DNA of 64,000 nucleotides from Actinophytocola sp049647105 (GTDB taxonomy: Bacteria; Actinomycetota; Actinomycetes; Mycobacteriales; Pseudonocardiaceae), in the NCBI RefSeq assembly GCF_049647105.1, contig NZ_JBARWZ010000014.1:1-64000 (forward strand), read 5' to 3'. Position 1 is the stretch's first letter. Each line of letters starts with the position of its first letter. Of the stretch, positions 1 to 8,826 are shown in pieces. The notes below the pieces were generated by a model. The model did no database searches. It saw only the letters and a list, made by a program, of their open reading frames with translations, and was not told where the DNA came from. Position numbers and translations under genes: made by a program.

Positions 1-1
1 C

Positions 2-127
2 AGGCGGCCGCTGGCGGCGTTGCGGGAAAGCCCAAGTACAACCCGGTACGAGCGGCTTTCCCGCGCCTTGCCAGCGACCACCTGGATCCACGGACAAACG
101 ACCCACTTCACCTTGACGGGGCACTAG
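2..127 (+). CDS. C-terminal end of an unidentified ORF (5' cut by window edge)
   Basis: Frame 2 is open from the window edge to a TAG at 125-127. It encodes about 41 residues ending ...WIHGQTTHFTLTGH. Third codon positions are about 80 percent G or C, higher than in the competing frame 1, which supports real coding but is weak evidence over so short a stretch. The last 16 bases lie in a 17-bp sequence that recurs at 38169, so this may be the tail of a transposase reaching its terminal repeat. I do not recognise the family. It converges with, and overlaps by four bases, the NB-ARC gene on the other strand. Confidence 0.3.
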   Translation, partial: RRPLAALRESPSTTRYERLSRALPATTWIHGQTTHFTLTGH

Positions 128-128
128 C
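112..128. repeat. 17-bp repeat, copy 1
   Basis: CTTGACGGGGCACTAGC is identical to 38169-38185. In both places a minus-strand gene takes its TAG stop from the CTA inside the repeat. It may be the terminal repeat of a transposable element, here still joined to the ORF that ends at 127. Confidence 0.5.
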
Positions 129-2187
129 CATCGGGCCGCAGAATGTTTTCCGCCTGCGCCCGGTGGTGCCCGGCGCGATCAGGGTCGCCGCTCAGGTCGT
201 GCACGTCGGCGAGCGCGTGGTGCGTGGCGGCGAGTTCGTGGTCGGCCCCGACCTGCTGGAGCAGAGCGAGTGCGTCATCGAGTAGTCGGCGCGCTGGTTG
301 AGGCTCGCCCTGAAGCAGGTGGGACTGGGCCAACAGCCGGGTTGCCCGGGCCGTGTTGTACGGGTCGGGCGGGTCGAGCGCGCCGAGGAGACTCACCGCC
401 TCCGCCAAGCGGACGGCGGCCTGTTCGGAGCACCGTAGGTCGAGGAGGGCTCGGCTCTCGTCGATGAGCGCCAACGCCAACGAACGGGCAGAGCCGATAT
501 CACGCATGAGCCGGGTGGCCTCCTCGAACATGAGGACCGACTGCTCGTGCTCTCCTCGTCGTGCGTGCAGTCCGCCGAGGGTCTTCAACCCGCTGGCGAT
601 AGCACGATGGTCATCTCTGCTCTGCGCGTCGTGGAGGAGCTGATCGATGTGCTGGCGCGCGTCGTCGAGTTCCTCGAGGCGCAGGTGCGCGCGTGCCAAC
701 CTCTTGCGCATGTTTGCTTCGGCGGGCCAGTTGCCCCACCTGCTGGCGGCGGTCACCGCGAGGCCGTTCACCTCGACCGCTTCGCGGTTGTGCTTGTGCA
801 GGATGAACAGCGGCTGCATGGCGTCCGCCAGCTTGTAAGCGATCTCGTTGTCGCCTCGCGTCACCGCGGCTCGCACTACTGCTGCCAGGTCGAGACGGTG
901 CCGTTCAAGCCAGGCGAGCGCTCCGTTGTGATCATCGATGCCGACGGGAAGGTCATAGCGCGACGTGAAGTCGAACTCGAGTGATCTTCGGGCCGGCATG
1001 ACGGTCCGGCTTGCGGCCTGTGCGGCGAACAGGTGCCACTCGAACACCTGACGTTCCATTGTCGCCCTGTCCTCGGCTGACACCATCTGATAGGCGATCG
1101 TGCGCGCGTGAGTTCGGAGCAGGTCGTGGCAGTGGTAGATGTGCGGAGCGAGCTCGCGGAGCACCTGTGCGTCGACGAGAGCATCAATTGCGGTGGCGAC
1201 ATATGCGGGAATGATCGAGCACGCTGCTGCGAGCAACTCGGTGGTCACCAATGAACCAGGGTGCATACCCAACGCTTGGTAGGCGTGTGCGGCTGCTGGG
1301 GAAAGAAGCCGATAGGAGACGTCGAATGTCGTACGTACCGACAGGTCCTCGTCGACCGACAGCACATCCAGTCGACGTCGCTCGTTGTCGAGTTCGGCCA
1401 CCAGTTCGGCGATCGAACGCCGGGGCCGTAAGACCATCAGCGCCGCCGCGACGGCAAGTGCGATCGGAAGGCCTTCGCACCGGTTGATCAGCGCCTCGGT
1501 CGCCGCCCGCTCCGCGTCGAGACGGCTCTCCCCGACGTGGCGTTCGATCAGGTCCGCGGCGGCTGCCGGATCCAGTGGCTCGGTGGTCATCATGACCGCG
1601 CCCTCTGGCAACAACCCAGCGAGCGGACGTCGGCTCGTCACGACGACCACGCTCGTCCCAGAGGCCGGCAGAAGTGTCCTGACCTGACCCGCAGAGTACG
1701 CGTCGTCGAGCAGTACCGCGATCGACCTGCGAGCGGTCATGGAACGGAACAGGGCCACGCGCTCGCTCATGGCCCCAGGCACTCGGTCGGGCAACACACC
1801 CAGTGCTCGCAGAAACTGGCCAAGCACATCCTCTGCGGCCACCGGGTGACCCGTCGATTCAGTCAGCACGGCATACAGCGCGCCATGCGGTAACCGATCG
1901 AGCTCACTGTCGAGCCAGTGCAGGGCCAATGCGGACTTGCCGACACCGCTGGGGCCGTTGATAACGATCAATCGCGGCGCACGTCTCCCGCGTGGTCGTA
2001 CCTCACCCATGCGAGCCAGTTCATCTACGCGGTTGGTGAAGTGTACCGGCGGAGCCGGCAGTTGCTGAGGGACGAATCCGGGCTCGTCAGACGATCCGTC
2101 CGACAGTCTCTCTGATTTCGGCGCGACAGTATCCCCGTTGTGGCCCACAGCATCGTCCCCATCCCCACTTACCCAACCCGCAACCAT
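124..2187 (-). CDS. NB-ARC/TPR regulatory ATPase (AfsR-like without DNA-binding domain)
   Basis: The 687-residue STAND-type ATPase has a disordered N-terminus of about 45 residues. An NB-ARC domain begins near NRVDEL (about 52), with Walker A GPSGVGKS at 78-85 and a Walker B-like strand (IAVLLDD) near 155. TPR-type helical repeats fill the region from about 440 to the end. Proteins of this architecture act as nucleotide-gated switches, and the AfsR/SARP relatives carry an N-terminal winged helix that is absent here. The XRE regulator ends 38 bp upstream on the same strand, so the two probably form an operon. The ATG at 2187 was chosen because it is the first in-frame ATG after the XRE stop. 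The stop lies inside a 17-bp repeat, so the extreme C-terminus may have been altered by an insertion. The target is unknown. Confidence 0.85.
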   Translation of the reverse strand: MVAGWVSGDGDDAVGHNGDTVAPKSERLSDGSSDEPGFVPQQLPAPPVHFTNRVDELARMGEVRPRGRRAPRLIVINGPSGVGKSALALHWLDSELDRLPHGALYAVLTESTGHPVAAEDVLGQFLRALGVLPDRVPGAMSERVALFRSMTARRSIAVLLDDAYSAGQVRTLLPASGTSVVVVTSRRPLAGLLPEGAVMMTTEPLDPAAAADLIERHVGESRLDAERAATEALINRCEGLPIALAVAAALMVLRPRRSIAELVAELDNERRRLDVLSVDEDLSVRTTFDVSYRLLSPAAAHAYQALGMHPGSLVTTELLAAACSIIPAYVATAIDALVDAQVLRELAPHIYHCHDLLRTHARTIAYQMVSAEDRATMERQVFEWHLFAAQAASRTVMPARRSLEFDFTSRYDLPVGIDDHNGALAWLERHRLDLAAVVRAAVTRGDNEIAYKLADAMQPLFILHKHNREAVEVNGLAVTAASRWGNWPAEANMRKRLARAHLRLEELDDARQHIDQLLHDAQSRDDHRAIASGLKTLGGLHARRGEHEQSVLMFEEATRLMRDIGSARSLALALIDESRALLDLRCSEQAAVRLAEAVSLLGALDPPDPYNTARATRLLAQSHLLQGEPQPARRLLDDALALLQQVGADHELAATHHALADVHDLSGDPDRAGHHRAQAENILRPDG

Positions 2188-2224
2188 CCACTATACGTCA
2201 TGTCGATGTGACCGTACGTAGTCG

Positions 2225-3070
2225 TCAGGGTGTGCTGGAGGCGGTGAACTCGCTGAGCCAGGTCCGCGAGCCGTGCTCATCGAGCGCGGTGTTCTCCAGG
2301 TCGGCGAATGCGCGGTGAAAGACCTCCACGGTGGTGGGTTGTTCGAGGAATCCCGCTACGTTCAGCATCTCCAGATACACAGCGGGCTTGCCATCGCTAA
2401 AGGAGAGCAGCGCGAACGCCGGGTATCCGCGGATCAGGCCCGCGCCGTCGGGGAGCACTCGGATCGTGACGTGGGGTCGGTCGGATAGCCGGAGCAGGTG
2501 GTGGACCTGGTCTACCGCAGTCCGGCGCTCGGCACGTGAATGAGTCAGGGCGTGCTCTTCGACAATGAACTGCAGCCGGGGCGGTTCCTTGCGGTCGATC
2601 ACGGTTTGCCGGTGGTTCAACAAGGCCACGTGCTTGTCGATTTCGCCGGGATGCACTGCTGATCCCGCGCGGAGCAGTGCCCGGGTGTAGTTCGGGACTT
2701 GGAGCAGTGCGGGCACCAACGTGGGGTGAAACGAATCTATCGCTGTCGTGGACCCTTCCTGGCTGCTCACGACAGGGAGTTGTGCCGGAAGCCGGTCGCC
2801 GTGCTCCCGCCACCAACTGCACTCGTAGGGACTGGCCGCCAGGTCGAGGATTTCATCGCGGTCCGTTCCGCGCACACCAAGATGGCCGAGGGCAGTGGCG
2901 ACATCGAGGACATTCGTCCCTCGCTTGCATGACAAGAACCGACTGGTCCTGCTTTGGGTCCACCCCATAGCTTGACCGAGCATCGCCACGGTCCAGCCCT
3001 TGGCCTTCAGCGCCAGGTGGAGCCGAGCGGTCAGCGTCCGGGACCGTACGGTTGTGTCGCGGTCGTTCAT
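2225..3070 (-). CDS. XRE-family transcriptional regulator with DUF5753
   Basis: An N-terminal helix-turn-helix of about 60 residues (LALKAKGWTVAMLGQAMG, then a second helix starting TQSRTSRFL) is followed by a DUF5753 ligand-sensing region. That region contains the typical VPALLQVPNYTRALL, a basic RQ..IDR segment and LRLSDRPHVTIRVLP. From the ATG at 3070 the product has 281 residues, the usual size for this actinobacterial family. A GTG at 3190 would add 40 residues, but that extension has poor codon character. These regulators often accompany a small DUF397 partner; here the downstream gene is the NB-ARC/TPR protein instead, probably co-transcribed. The regulated promoter is unknown. Confidence 0.85.
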   Translation of the reverse strand: MNDRDTTVRSRTLTARLHLALKAKGWTVAMLGQAMGWTQSRTSRFLSCKRGTNVLDVATALGHLGVRGTDRDEILDLAASPYECSWWREHGDRLPAQLPVVSSQEGSTTAIDSFHPTLVPALLQVPNYTRALLRAGSAVHPGEIDKHVALLNHRQTVIDRKEPPRLQFIVEEHALTHSRAERRTAVDQVHHLLRLSDRPHVTIRVLPDGAGLIRGYPAFALLSFSDGKPAVYLEMLNVAGFLEQPTTVEVFHRAFADLENTALDEHGSRTWLSEFTASSTP

Positions 3071-3322
3071 CGTGCCGAAGTCCAGAGCCGCTGCGCATAC
3101 ACAGTCCGCACCAGACTGAGGCCAGGTATTGCGTCGCCCCCCGGCGATCTCTTGTCTCCCACCCGTCTCCTTCCTTACCCTGGGTGCCACCCAGTGTCCT
3201 TCTTCGTGTTTCTATTGTGGGAATCCGAATTCGAACAACGGTGGCCGCAGGCAGGGTCACCAGGCGCTCGACGAATCCGATGTTAGTGGGCGACGGAACA
3301 GCCTGCTGAGCCGAAATTTGTC

Positions 3323-3338
3323 TTCACCCGCACGGGTG
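3323..3338. promoter_or_regulatory. Perfect inverted repeat, possible operator
   Basis: TCACCCGCACGGGTGA has two 7-bp arms around CA. It lies about 250 bp upstream of the XRE regulator start in a gene-poor stretch. An operator role is a guess; no T-run follows, so a terminator is unlikely. Confidence 0.25.
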
Positions 3339-3469
3339 ATCGTGGTTGAACGCACGCAAAACGATACGGTCCAGGCAGTGTGTGCTGCCCGCTTCAGTTT
3401 TTCGCGTCGGGGCCCAGATTCGGACGGATGCGTGTTATTAGAACTCCGTGCTCGCGCCGCTTGCCGGTC

Positions 3470-3600
3470 GACGAACGACTCGGCCGCTGCGTTGTCGAAA
3501 CACGATCCGGGTTCATCGACTGTCGAATGCCGAGCTTGTCACAGCGCGCGGTGAAATCGTGTGCGGTGTAGGCCAAGTCGCGGCCGCGATCGGCGCGGCC
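3470..3600 (-). pseudogene. Degenerate IS3-type transposase (integrase core) fragment
   Basis: Reading the minus strand, one frame gives DRGRDLAYTAHDF and then CDKLGIRQSM. The homologous continuation, PGSCFDNAAAESF, is in the next frame. Together these match the end of the IS3-family rve domain, where HSDRG-QY, then LGI-QSM, then G-S-DNA-AES is conserved. A frameshift near 3510 separates the parts. The catalytic Glu motif is still legible but both ends are eroded. The rest of 3071-4000 holds no convincing gene; reading frames there are short and lack good start sites. Confidence 0.5.
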
Positions 3601-3947
3601 ATCGCGTCGCCGGACCCGGTCGCCGCGTTGTCCATCGGCCGCCGTGCCGGTCTGCTACCCCGTTAGATCACCTTCGTCGAAGGCGAGGGCTGCTCAACAA
3701 CGCGACCGCGCGAGCCGGTGGAGGTAGGCCCCAGCGTCGAATCGTCCATCCAGCCAATGCAACGGGCTGCCGAACTATGGCTGGAGCGCTACACGAATCG
3801 CGTCATCGAACTGTCCGCGGTGGAGAACGACGAGTTGCCTGCCGCGAGTGTGGCGAAGAAAACCCGACTTCACGCCGCATCCTCGATGGTGCTGGACCGG
3901 GGTCGGCGAGAAGTCGGATGGCGTTGGGGTGCCAGGACGACGTCCCG

Positions 3948-3963
3948 CATGTTGAACATGTTG
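3948..3963. promoter_or_regulatory. Paired heptamer upstream of methyltransferase gene
   Basis: CATGTTG occurs twice nine bases apart (3948-3954 and 3957-3963) and creates the palindrome AACATGTT. It sits 38 bp before the ATG at 4001, where a regulator or the promoter spacer would be expected. Functional meaning is unproven. Confidence 0.2.
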
Positions 3964-4000
3964 GAAAATCTTGGGGGTAACGCTGTGTATCCTCGAAATC

Positions 4001-4843
4001 ATGCGAGAGAGTGAGATGTCCTCAGGGCTGTCGCCGGTGGTCGAATCTGTGTACGGGAAGGAAGATTTGAGCCGGGATCCCTGTTTCGCAGGGGGCTTCA
4101 TCAACTTTGGCTACTGGGAGTCGATCGACATCGACGCCCCCTTGGGGGAAGCCGATCGTGTGCGTAGTCAGGAGGACCTGTACCGCTTGGTGTTGGGTGC
4201 CGTCGGTGTGGAGGAGTCCAGTCGCTTGGTCGAAGTAGGTTGTGGCCGGGGGCTCGGGTGTGCGCTGGCGTTGGTGGAGTTCGGGCCTGCGCAGGTGCAC
4301 GGTGTGGATGCCCATCCTGAGCAGGTGCGCCGGGCGCAGGGGAGCAGGGCCGACAATTCCGGGCGGTTGAGCTTCCGGCTCGGGTCCGCGTCGTCGTTGC
4401 CGTTTCCCGACAACAGCGTCGACTGCCTCTACTCGGTCGAGGCCGCGCAGCATTTTCCGTCCCATCAGGAATTCGTCGCCGAGGCCGCTCGGGTACTCGT
4501 GCCCGGCGGCCGAATCGCGGTGTCCACGTTCTTCGCCATGCGAGCCGGGCTCGGCGACCGGCTCAGCGGCCTGCTCGACTCTTTCGCCACCGGACTTGAC
4601 GTTCCGCATTCGTTGCCGTCGTTGCTGGATTTCCTCGCGGCGAGTGGGTTCTCGGAAATATCCGCGGTGCCGATCGGCGTTCACGTCTGGCCCGGCTACG
4701 ACCGATGGGTCGCGAGCACCAAGTACGCCGACTCCTGGCCGAGGAACTACCTGCGTGCCTACACAGAAGGACTACTGGACTACTTCCTGGTCACCGCCGC
4801 GGCCGGTCATCCGCGCCGCGCCGACTCCCCTGGCGGGACGTAG
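4001..4843 (+). CDS. SAM-dependent class I methyltransferase
   Basis: A Rossmann methyltransferase with motif I VEVGCGRGLG, an acidic post-motif strand (VHGVDAH), motif II/III around PDNSVDCLYSVEAAQHF and a following LVPGGRIAVSTFF strand. The N-terminal FINFGYW is typical of natural-product methyltransferases related to the EryG/RebM group, which methylate small molecules or sugars. Start sites at 4001 and 4016 are both possible; GAGAGTGAG precedes the latter. No biosynthetic partner lies next to it, so the substrate cannot be inferred. The last 37 bp overlap the convergent gene for a small secreted protein. Confidence 0.8.
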   Translation: MRESEMSSGLSPVVESVYGKEDLSRDPCFAGGFINFGYWESIDIDAPLGEADRVRSQEDLYRLVLGAVGVEESSRLVEVGCGRGLGCALALVEFGPAQVHGVDAHPEQVRRAQGSRADNSGRLSFRLGSASSLPFPDNSVDCLYSVEAAQHFPSHQEFVAEAARVLVPGGRIAVSTFFAMRAGLGDRLSGLLDSFATGLDVPHSLPSLLDFLAASGFSEISAVPIGVHVWPGYDRWVASTKYADSWPRNYLRAYTEGLLDYFLVTAAAGHPRRADSPGGT

Positions 4844-5118
4844 AGGTCGTAGTAGTAGTCGAGTCCCTGCACCCGGCCCTCGCAGTGGTAGTCGGACCAC
4901 CGGCCCTGCTCGACGCCCTGCCGGCCGTACGCCTGGCAGCTCGGGCACGACATGAAACCGTTCCGTACCCGTTCCCAGTCGGCGGGGGCGGGGAGGAGGC
5001 ACAACGTCCCCTGGTCGGACGTCGCGGCCGCGCACCGCACACGCTCGGCCGTGGCCGTCGGAGCGGAGAGCGTCAGTGCGGCGAGTAGTGTCACCGTCGC
5101 GGTGAGGAGCCAGCGCAT
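4807..5118 (-). CDS. Small secreted protein of unknown function
   Basis: The 103-residue product begins MRWLLTATVTLLAALTLSAP with a classical signal peptide and an Ala-rich cleavage site near residue 25 (TATA-ER). The mature part has several cysteines, including CPSC and CEG, suggesting disulfides in an exported protein. The 3' end runs 37 bp into the convergent methyltransferase gene. I do not recognise the family. The ATG at 5118 was chosen because the upstream alternative adds a non-hydrophobic leader that would mask the signal sequence. Confidence 0.6.
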   Translation of the reverse strand: MRWLLTATVTLLAALTLSAPTATAERVRCAAATSDQGTLCLLPAPADWERVRNGFMSCPSCQAYGRQGVEQGRWSDYHCEGRVQGLDYYYDLYVPPGESARRG

Positions 5119-5441
5119 GACCGGAGTATCGGCGCGGCCATGTGGGGAGAACAGGGGCGCGTGGAGTTCCGGTGACAAACGCGGAGCTGCCGGCCGTCGT
5201 TCGGCCCAACGGCTGGGCGATGGAAGTACTCCAGGGCACTGAAGGCTCCGTCCATTGGGGACGTGACGGAAAGCGCTGCGGTAGGCGCACCGAGTGATCG
5301 CCGGGTGGCCTGGTCGATGTGCGAAGAAACTGTGTCCACTGTGACATGTCCGACCGCCTGTTTCGTCGTGATCGACGGCATGCTTGTCTCTGGGCCTGAA
5401 CCCGGACGCGCGGACAGCATGAGCAGACGAGAGAGCACCGA
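5119..5441. other. Intergenic region between divergent genes
   Basis: This 323-bp gap separates the secreted-protein gene (minus) from the SseB operon (plus) and should contain both promoters. No convincing -10/-35 pair, RNA gene or small ORF was found. Confidence 0.4.
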
Positions 5442-5885
5442 ATGACCAGAGACAACAACCCCGAGATGGTCGCCGAGCTGGACCGCCTCGACCAGGCGGT
5501 CAAAGCAGCGCCAGCAGGAGACACGACGGCGCAGATCGCGCTCTGGCGGCAGGTGACCGGGTTGGAGCACTGGTTCTTCATCGCGCGGGGCGGAGCCGAC
5601 CAACCCCGTCCCTATGTCGTGGCCGCCGAGCAGGGGCCGGTGATCTGCCTCTACAGCAGCGCCGCGGGGGCGAGCGAAGCCGCCCGCGTCCTCGGGCTCG
5701 CCGACCCGGAGGGTGGCGCGGTGCCGTTGTTCGGCGTGCCGATGCCGACCGCGATCGACTATGTCGCCTCGTTCGGCAAGGCCGGGGTCGTCGGTGTGAC
5801 GCTGGACCATCCTCGGCTCGGTCACTACATCCCGCTGGCGAACCTGGGTCTGCTCAAGGGCTGGATCGAAGGGGCCGCGCGGTGA
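5442..5885 (+). CDS. SseB-family protein
   Basis: 147 residues with the SseB N-terminal-like fold. An N-terminal helix (AELDRLDQAVKAA) and a W-FIARG strand lead to a central PYVVAAEQGPVICLYSSAAGASEAARVLG, followed by VPLFGVPMPTAIDYVASF. SseB-like domains are small modules often found next to secretion, ATPase or TPR genes in actinobacteria; no enzymatic role is known. The stop overlaps the GTG of the AAA+ gene by four bases (GTGA), so translation is coupled. A purine-rich stretch (GAGAGAG) precedes the ATG. Confidence 0.75.
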   Translation: MTRDNNPEMVAELDRLDQAVKAAPAGDTTAQIALWRQVTGLEHWFFIARGGADQPRPYVVAAEQGPVICLYSSAAGASEAARVLGLADPEGGAVPLFGVPMPTAIDYVASFGKAGVVGVTLDHPRLGHYIPLANLGLLKGWIEGAAR

Positions 5886-7102
5886 CCGGTGCCAGTCCAG
5901 ACGACGGCTTCGTCGAGGTGATCGCGCGCGAGGTGGCGGCCGATCCCAGCAATCTGGCGCTGCGTGAGGACTTCGTCACGCTGCTGCTGGCGCAGGACCC
6001 TGGCCGCGCGGCCACCGAACTGGAAACGCTGGAGGCCCTGGGCGGTGATCCGGCGCGGATCCGCCTGCTGCGTGCCCGACTGATGGCGGCGCGGTTGCGA
6101 GCCTCGAATCCGCCGCCGCCCGCCGAGGCCTCGGCGCCGGCGGCACGCTCCGGGGGACCGGTGCCGACCCCCGCCGACGAGGACCGTCAGGACAGCGGCG
6201 CCGCCGTGCCGGCGTCGCTGTGGGACGCCGAGCGTCCTGCGGTGACGCTGGCCGACGTCGCGGGTCTCGCCGAGGTCAAGCGGCACCTGGACACCACGTT
6301 CCTGGCTCCGCTGCGCAATCCCGAGATGGCGGCGGCGTTCGGGCAGAAGCCGGGCGGGTCGCTGCTGATGTACGGCCCACCCGGTTGCGGCAAGACGTTC
6401 ATCGCCAGGGCCATCGCGGGCGATCTCGGCGCGTCCTTCATCCACGTGACCCTCGCGGACCTGCTCAGCAAGTGGATCGGGGAGAGCGAGAAGGCCATCC
6501 AGAGCGTGTTCCGCAATGCCCGCGCGGCAGCGCCGTGCGTGATCTTCTTCGACGAGTTCGACGCGCTCGGCGGACGACGTACCTCCGGTGGCGGCGGGTC
6601 GCAGTCGATGCGGATGCTCGTCACTCAGCTGCTGGAGGAGCTCGACGGCGTGGCCAGCGAGAACGACGGGGTCTACTTCCTGGCCGCGACGAACCGGCCG
6701 TGGGACATCGACTCCGCGCTGCGCCGACCTGGCCGGATCGACAAGACGGTGCTGGTGCTGCCACCGGACGCGGTCGCCAGGGCGGCGATCGTCCAGGGCG
6801 TGCTGGCGGGCAAACCGGCCGACGATGTCGATGTCGTGGCCGTCGCGGCGGCGACCGAGGGGTTCTCCGGTGCCGACCTCAGTCACCTGACGACCACCGT
6901 CCTGCAACAGGCGATGGTCGAGTCGATGAGCAGCGGTGAGCTGGTGCCGGTCACCACCGCCGCGATGCTGGCCGCGGTCGGCGGCATCACGCCGTCCACG
7001 ACGTCCTGGTTCGACCAGGTGGCGCCGGTGCTGGAGTACGGCGTCGACGACGGCACCTTCGATCAACTCCGGGCTTACCGGGTCAAGCGAGGCATGCGAT
7101 GA
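5882..7102 (+). CDS. AAA+ ATPase with TPR-like N-terminus
   Basis: 406 residues. The first 75 form helices that look like one or two TPR units, then a Pro/Ala linker of about 40 residues leads to one classical AAA module. It has Walker A GPPGCGKT at 165-172, a pore-loop-like KWIGESEK near 197-204 and Walker B IFFDEFD at 221-227. A sensor-1 ATNRPWDIDSAL, the arginine-finger segment RRPGRID and a C-terminal lid with GFSGADL follow. The motifs are closest to the CDC48/FtsH/Vps4 class that threads or remodels proteins. The gene is sandwiched between SseB and TPR partners with 4-bp overlaps on both sides, so the three probably form a complex. The client is unknown. Confidence 0.9.
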   Translation: MTGASPDDGFVEVIAREVAADPSNLALREDFVTLLLAQDPGRAATELETLEALGGDPARIRLLRARLMAARLRASNPPPPAEASAPAARSGGPVPTPADEDRQDSGAAVPASLWDAERPAVTLADVAGLAEVKRHLDTTFLAPLRNPEMAAAFGQKPGGSLLMYGPPGCGKTFIARAIAGDLGASFIHVTLADLLSKWIGESEKAIQSVFRNARAAAPCVIFFDEFDALGGRRTSGGGGSQSMRMLVTQLLEELDGVASENDGVYFLAATNRPWDIDSALRRPGRIDKTVLVLPPDAVARAAIVQGVLAGKPADDVDVVAVAAATEGFSGADLSHLTTTVLQQAMVESMSSGELVPVTTAAMLAAVGGITPSTTSWFDQVAPVLEYGVDDGTFDQLRAYRVKRGMR

Positions 7103-8826
7103 GTGACAACGATGCCCTCGAGCGAACCCTTGACCTGGCCTGGGAGCTCTTCGAAGCACAGCCGACGCATCCCAGGGTCGCCGAGCTGGCGTCGCAGGTG
7201 CTCGCGGCCCAGCCGGAGCGAAGCAGCGTGTCGCTGTTGCTCGGCAATCATCGTGAGATCTGTGGCGAGGCTGACGAGGCGCGGCGTCTTTACCTCCAGG
7301 TGGCTGGTCGCCGCGACGGCCAGTTCATCAACGCGGCTCGTGCCCTTCGGCATCTGGCGTTTGCCGAGCGCGATCATGCCGAGGCGCTGCGGTGGGCGCA
7401 CACCGTGCTGGGCGAGGACCACGAGGATTGGGACGACTGGATGGAGCTGGGCTCTGCCCAGGCGCTCTGCGGGGAGCACGAGGACGGGTGGCGCCAACTC
7501 GACGAGGCGGTGGCACTGTGTGCTCGGACGGCACCGGACGAGCTCCCCGAGGCGTTCGGGAAACGCGCGGCGTACCTGCTGGGGAGCTTCGCACCACCCG
7601 AGCGGTTCGTCCCCGCTGCCGAGGAGGCCATCCGGGCCGACGCGGCGAACTCCTGGGTCGCTCTGATGCTCGGCTGGGCCTACCTGGTGCAGTACCGGTT
7701 CGCCGACGCCGAACAACTCGGTCTGCGACTGCTGCGCGAGAACCCGACCGAAGACATGCTGCAGAACATGATGGGCACGGCTCGGACGTTGCGAGGGATC
7801 GCCGAGAACGCGCACGCCAAGGACATCACGATGGACGACATCCGCAATACCGGGGTGATCGAACTGGGGTGGCAACAACTCCGCGACCAGATGCTCGGCA
7901 CCGACCTGGCCTCCGCGCTGGCGGCGTTGGACGACGTGATGCCCGCCGACCTGCGCGCCACCCTGCGACCAGGGGCCTCGATCTCCGATGAGCCCGAGAG
8001 TGACAAGGTCGGCGCCATGGTCGCGGAGGACCTGGTGGCCTGGCACGACGGCCAGCAGCCCGGCTCCGGTGCCGTCTGGGGGCTGGCCGAGCCGTTCCGC
8101 CTGATGTCGGCAGCCGAGATCATCGCCATGAGCACCGAGATCGAGGCCGACCCGGCAGCGCACCCTGACTGGCCTGAGAACGACGTCTGGGAACAGGTGA
8201 TGACCGACGACGCCGGGGCGTACCTGGTCGCCGTCGGGTTCGGGGCGCTGGTCAAGCGTCGGCCCGGACAGCCCGACGAGCCCGTCGCCGCGTCGATGGC
8301 CGACTGGATCTGGGACCGGGTGGCCGCACTCGGTGGTCCGGACCCGCGACCGGCACCCCGCAAGACCGAGGAACTCCCAGCCGACCCGCCCCCTGTCTCG
8401 GAGACGTCGCTGACCGGCGTCATCGAGACCATGTGCGCCGCGCTGGGTGCGTCCGAGACCTCCGCGGCGTACGCGGAACTGCGCGGGCTCTTTCCCGGCT
8501 CGACCGTCCGGCAGAATGCGCTGGACCCCGTGGTCCAGGGTCCCGACGGCGTCGACATCGCGTTGCTCGACGGGCTGGTCAAGAAGGTCACTGTCGAGGT
8601 CGCGCACTGCCGCAGCGCTGACCGCGTGATCTCCGGGCTCGACCTCGATGGGCACCGCGGGCCGGTCGATGCCTTCGTGCGGGCGCGCGGCGCCGTTGCG
8701 CACAACAGCTGGGAGAACCGCGCCACCGGCGAGGTCACCGTCAACTACGACCTCGCAGAGCATCGACTCGGCCTGCAGTGGGAGACCGGGAGACTCGCCC
8801 GGATCTTCGTGTCCGCCACCGACTGA
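7099..8826 (+). CDS. TPR-repeat protein, third gene of SseB/AAA+ operon
   Basis: 575 residues. The first 240 are repeating alpha-helical pairs of TPR type (for example LFEAQPTHPRVAELASQVL and EALRWAHTVLGEDHEDW). An acidic central part follows, then a C-terminal domain of about 140 residues (from GVIETMCAALGAS) that I do not recognise. It contains a HN-SWENRATGEVTVNYD segment that looks like a beta structure. The ATG overlaps the AAA+ stop (ATGA). EccA ATPases of type VII secretion combine TPRs and an AAA domain in one chain. Here the functions may be split between neighbouring proteins, but that link is inference from the EspG-like genes just downstream. Confidence 0.75.
   Translation: MSDNDALERTLDLAWELFEAQPTHPRVAELASQVLAAQPERSSVSLLLGNHREICGEADEARRLYLQVAGRRDGQFINAARALRHLAFAERDHAEALRWAHTVLGEDHEDWDDWMELGSAQALCGEHEDGWRQLDEAVALCARTAPDELPEAFGKRAAYLLGSFAPPERFVPAAEEAIRADAANSWVALMLGWAYLVQYRFADAEQLGLRLLRENPTEDMLQNMMGTARTLRGIAENAHAKDITMDDIRNTGVIELGWQQLRDQMLGTDLASALAALDDVMPADLRATLRPGASISDEPESDKVGAMVAEDLVAWHDGQQPGSGAVWGLAEPFRLMSAAEIIAMSTEIEADPAAHPDWPENDVWEQVMTDDAGAYLVAVGFGALVKRRPGQPDEPVAASMADWIWDRVAALGGPDPRPAPRKTEELPADPPPVSETSLTGVIETMCAALGASETSAAYAELRGLFPGSTVRQNALDPVVQGPDGVDIALLDGLVKKVTVEVAHCRSADRVISGLDLDGHRGPVDAFVRARGAVAHNSWENRATGEVTVNYDLAEHRLGLQWETGRLARIFVSATD

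Noticed and set aside
3718..4104. Short frames on both strands around 3.7-4.1 kb
   Set aside because: No family, no ribosome site and mixed codon use; they surround the degraded transposase and the methyltransferase start.
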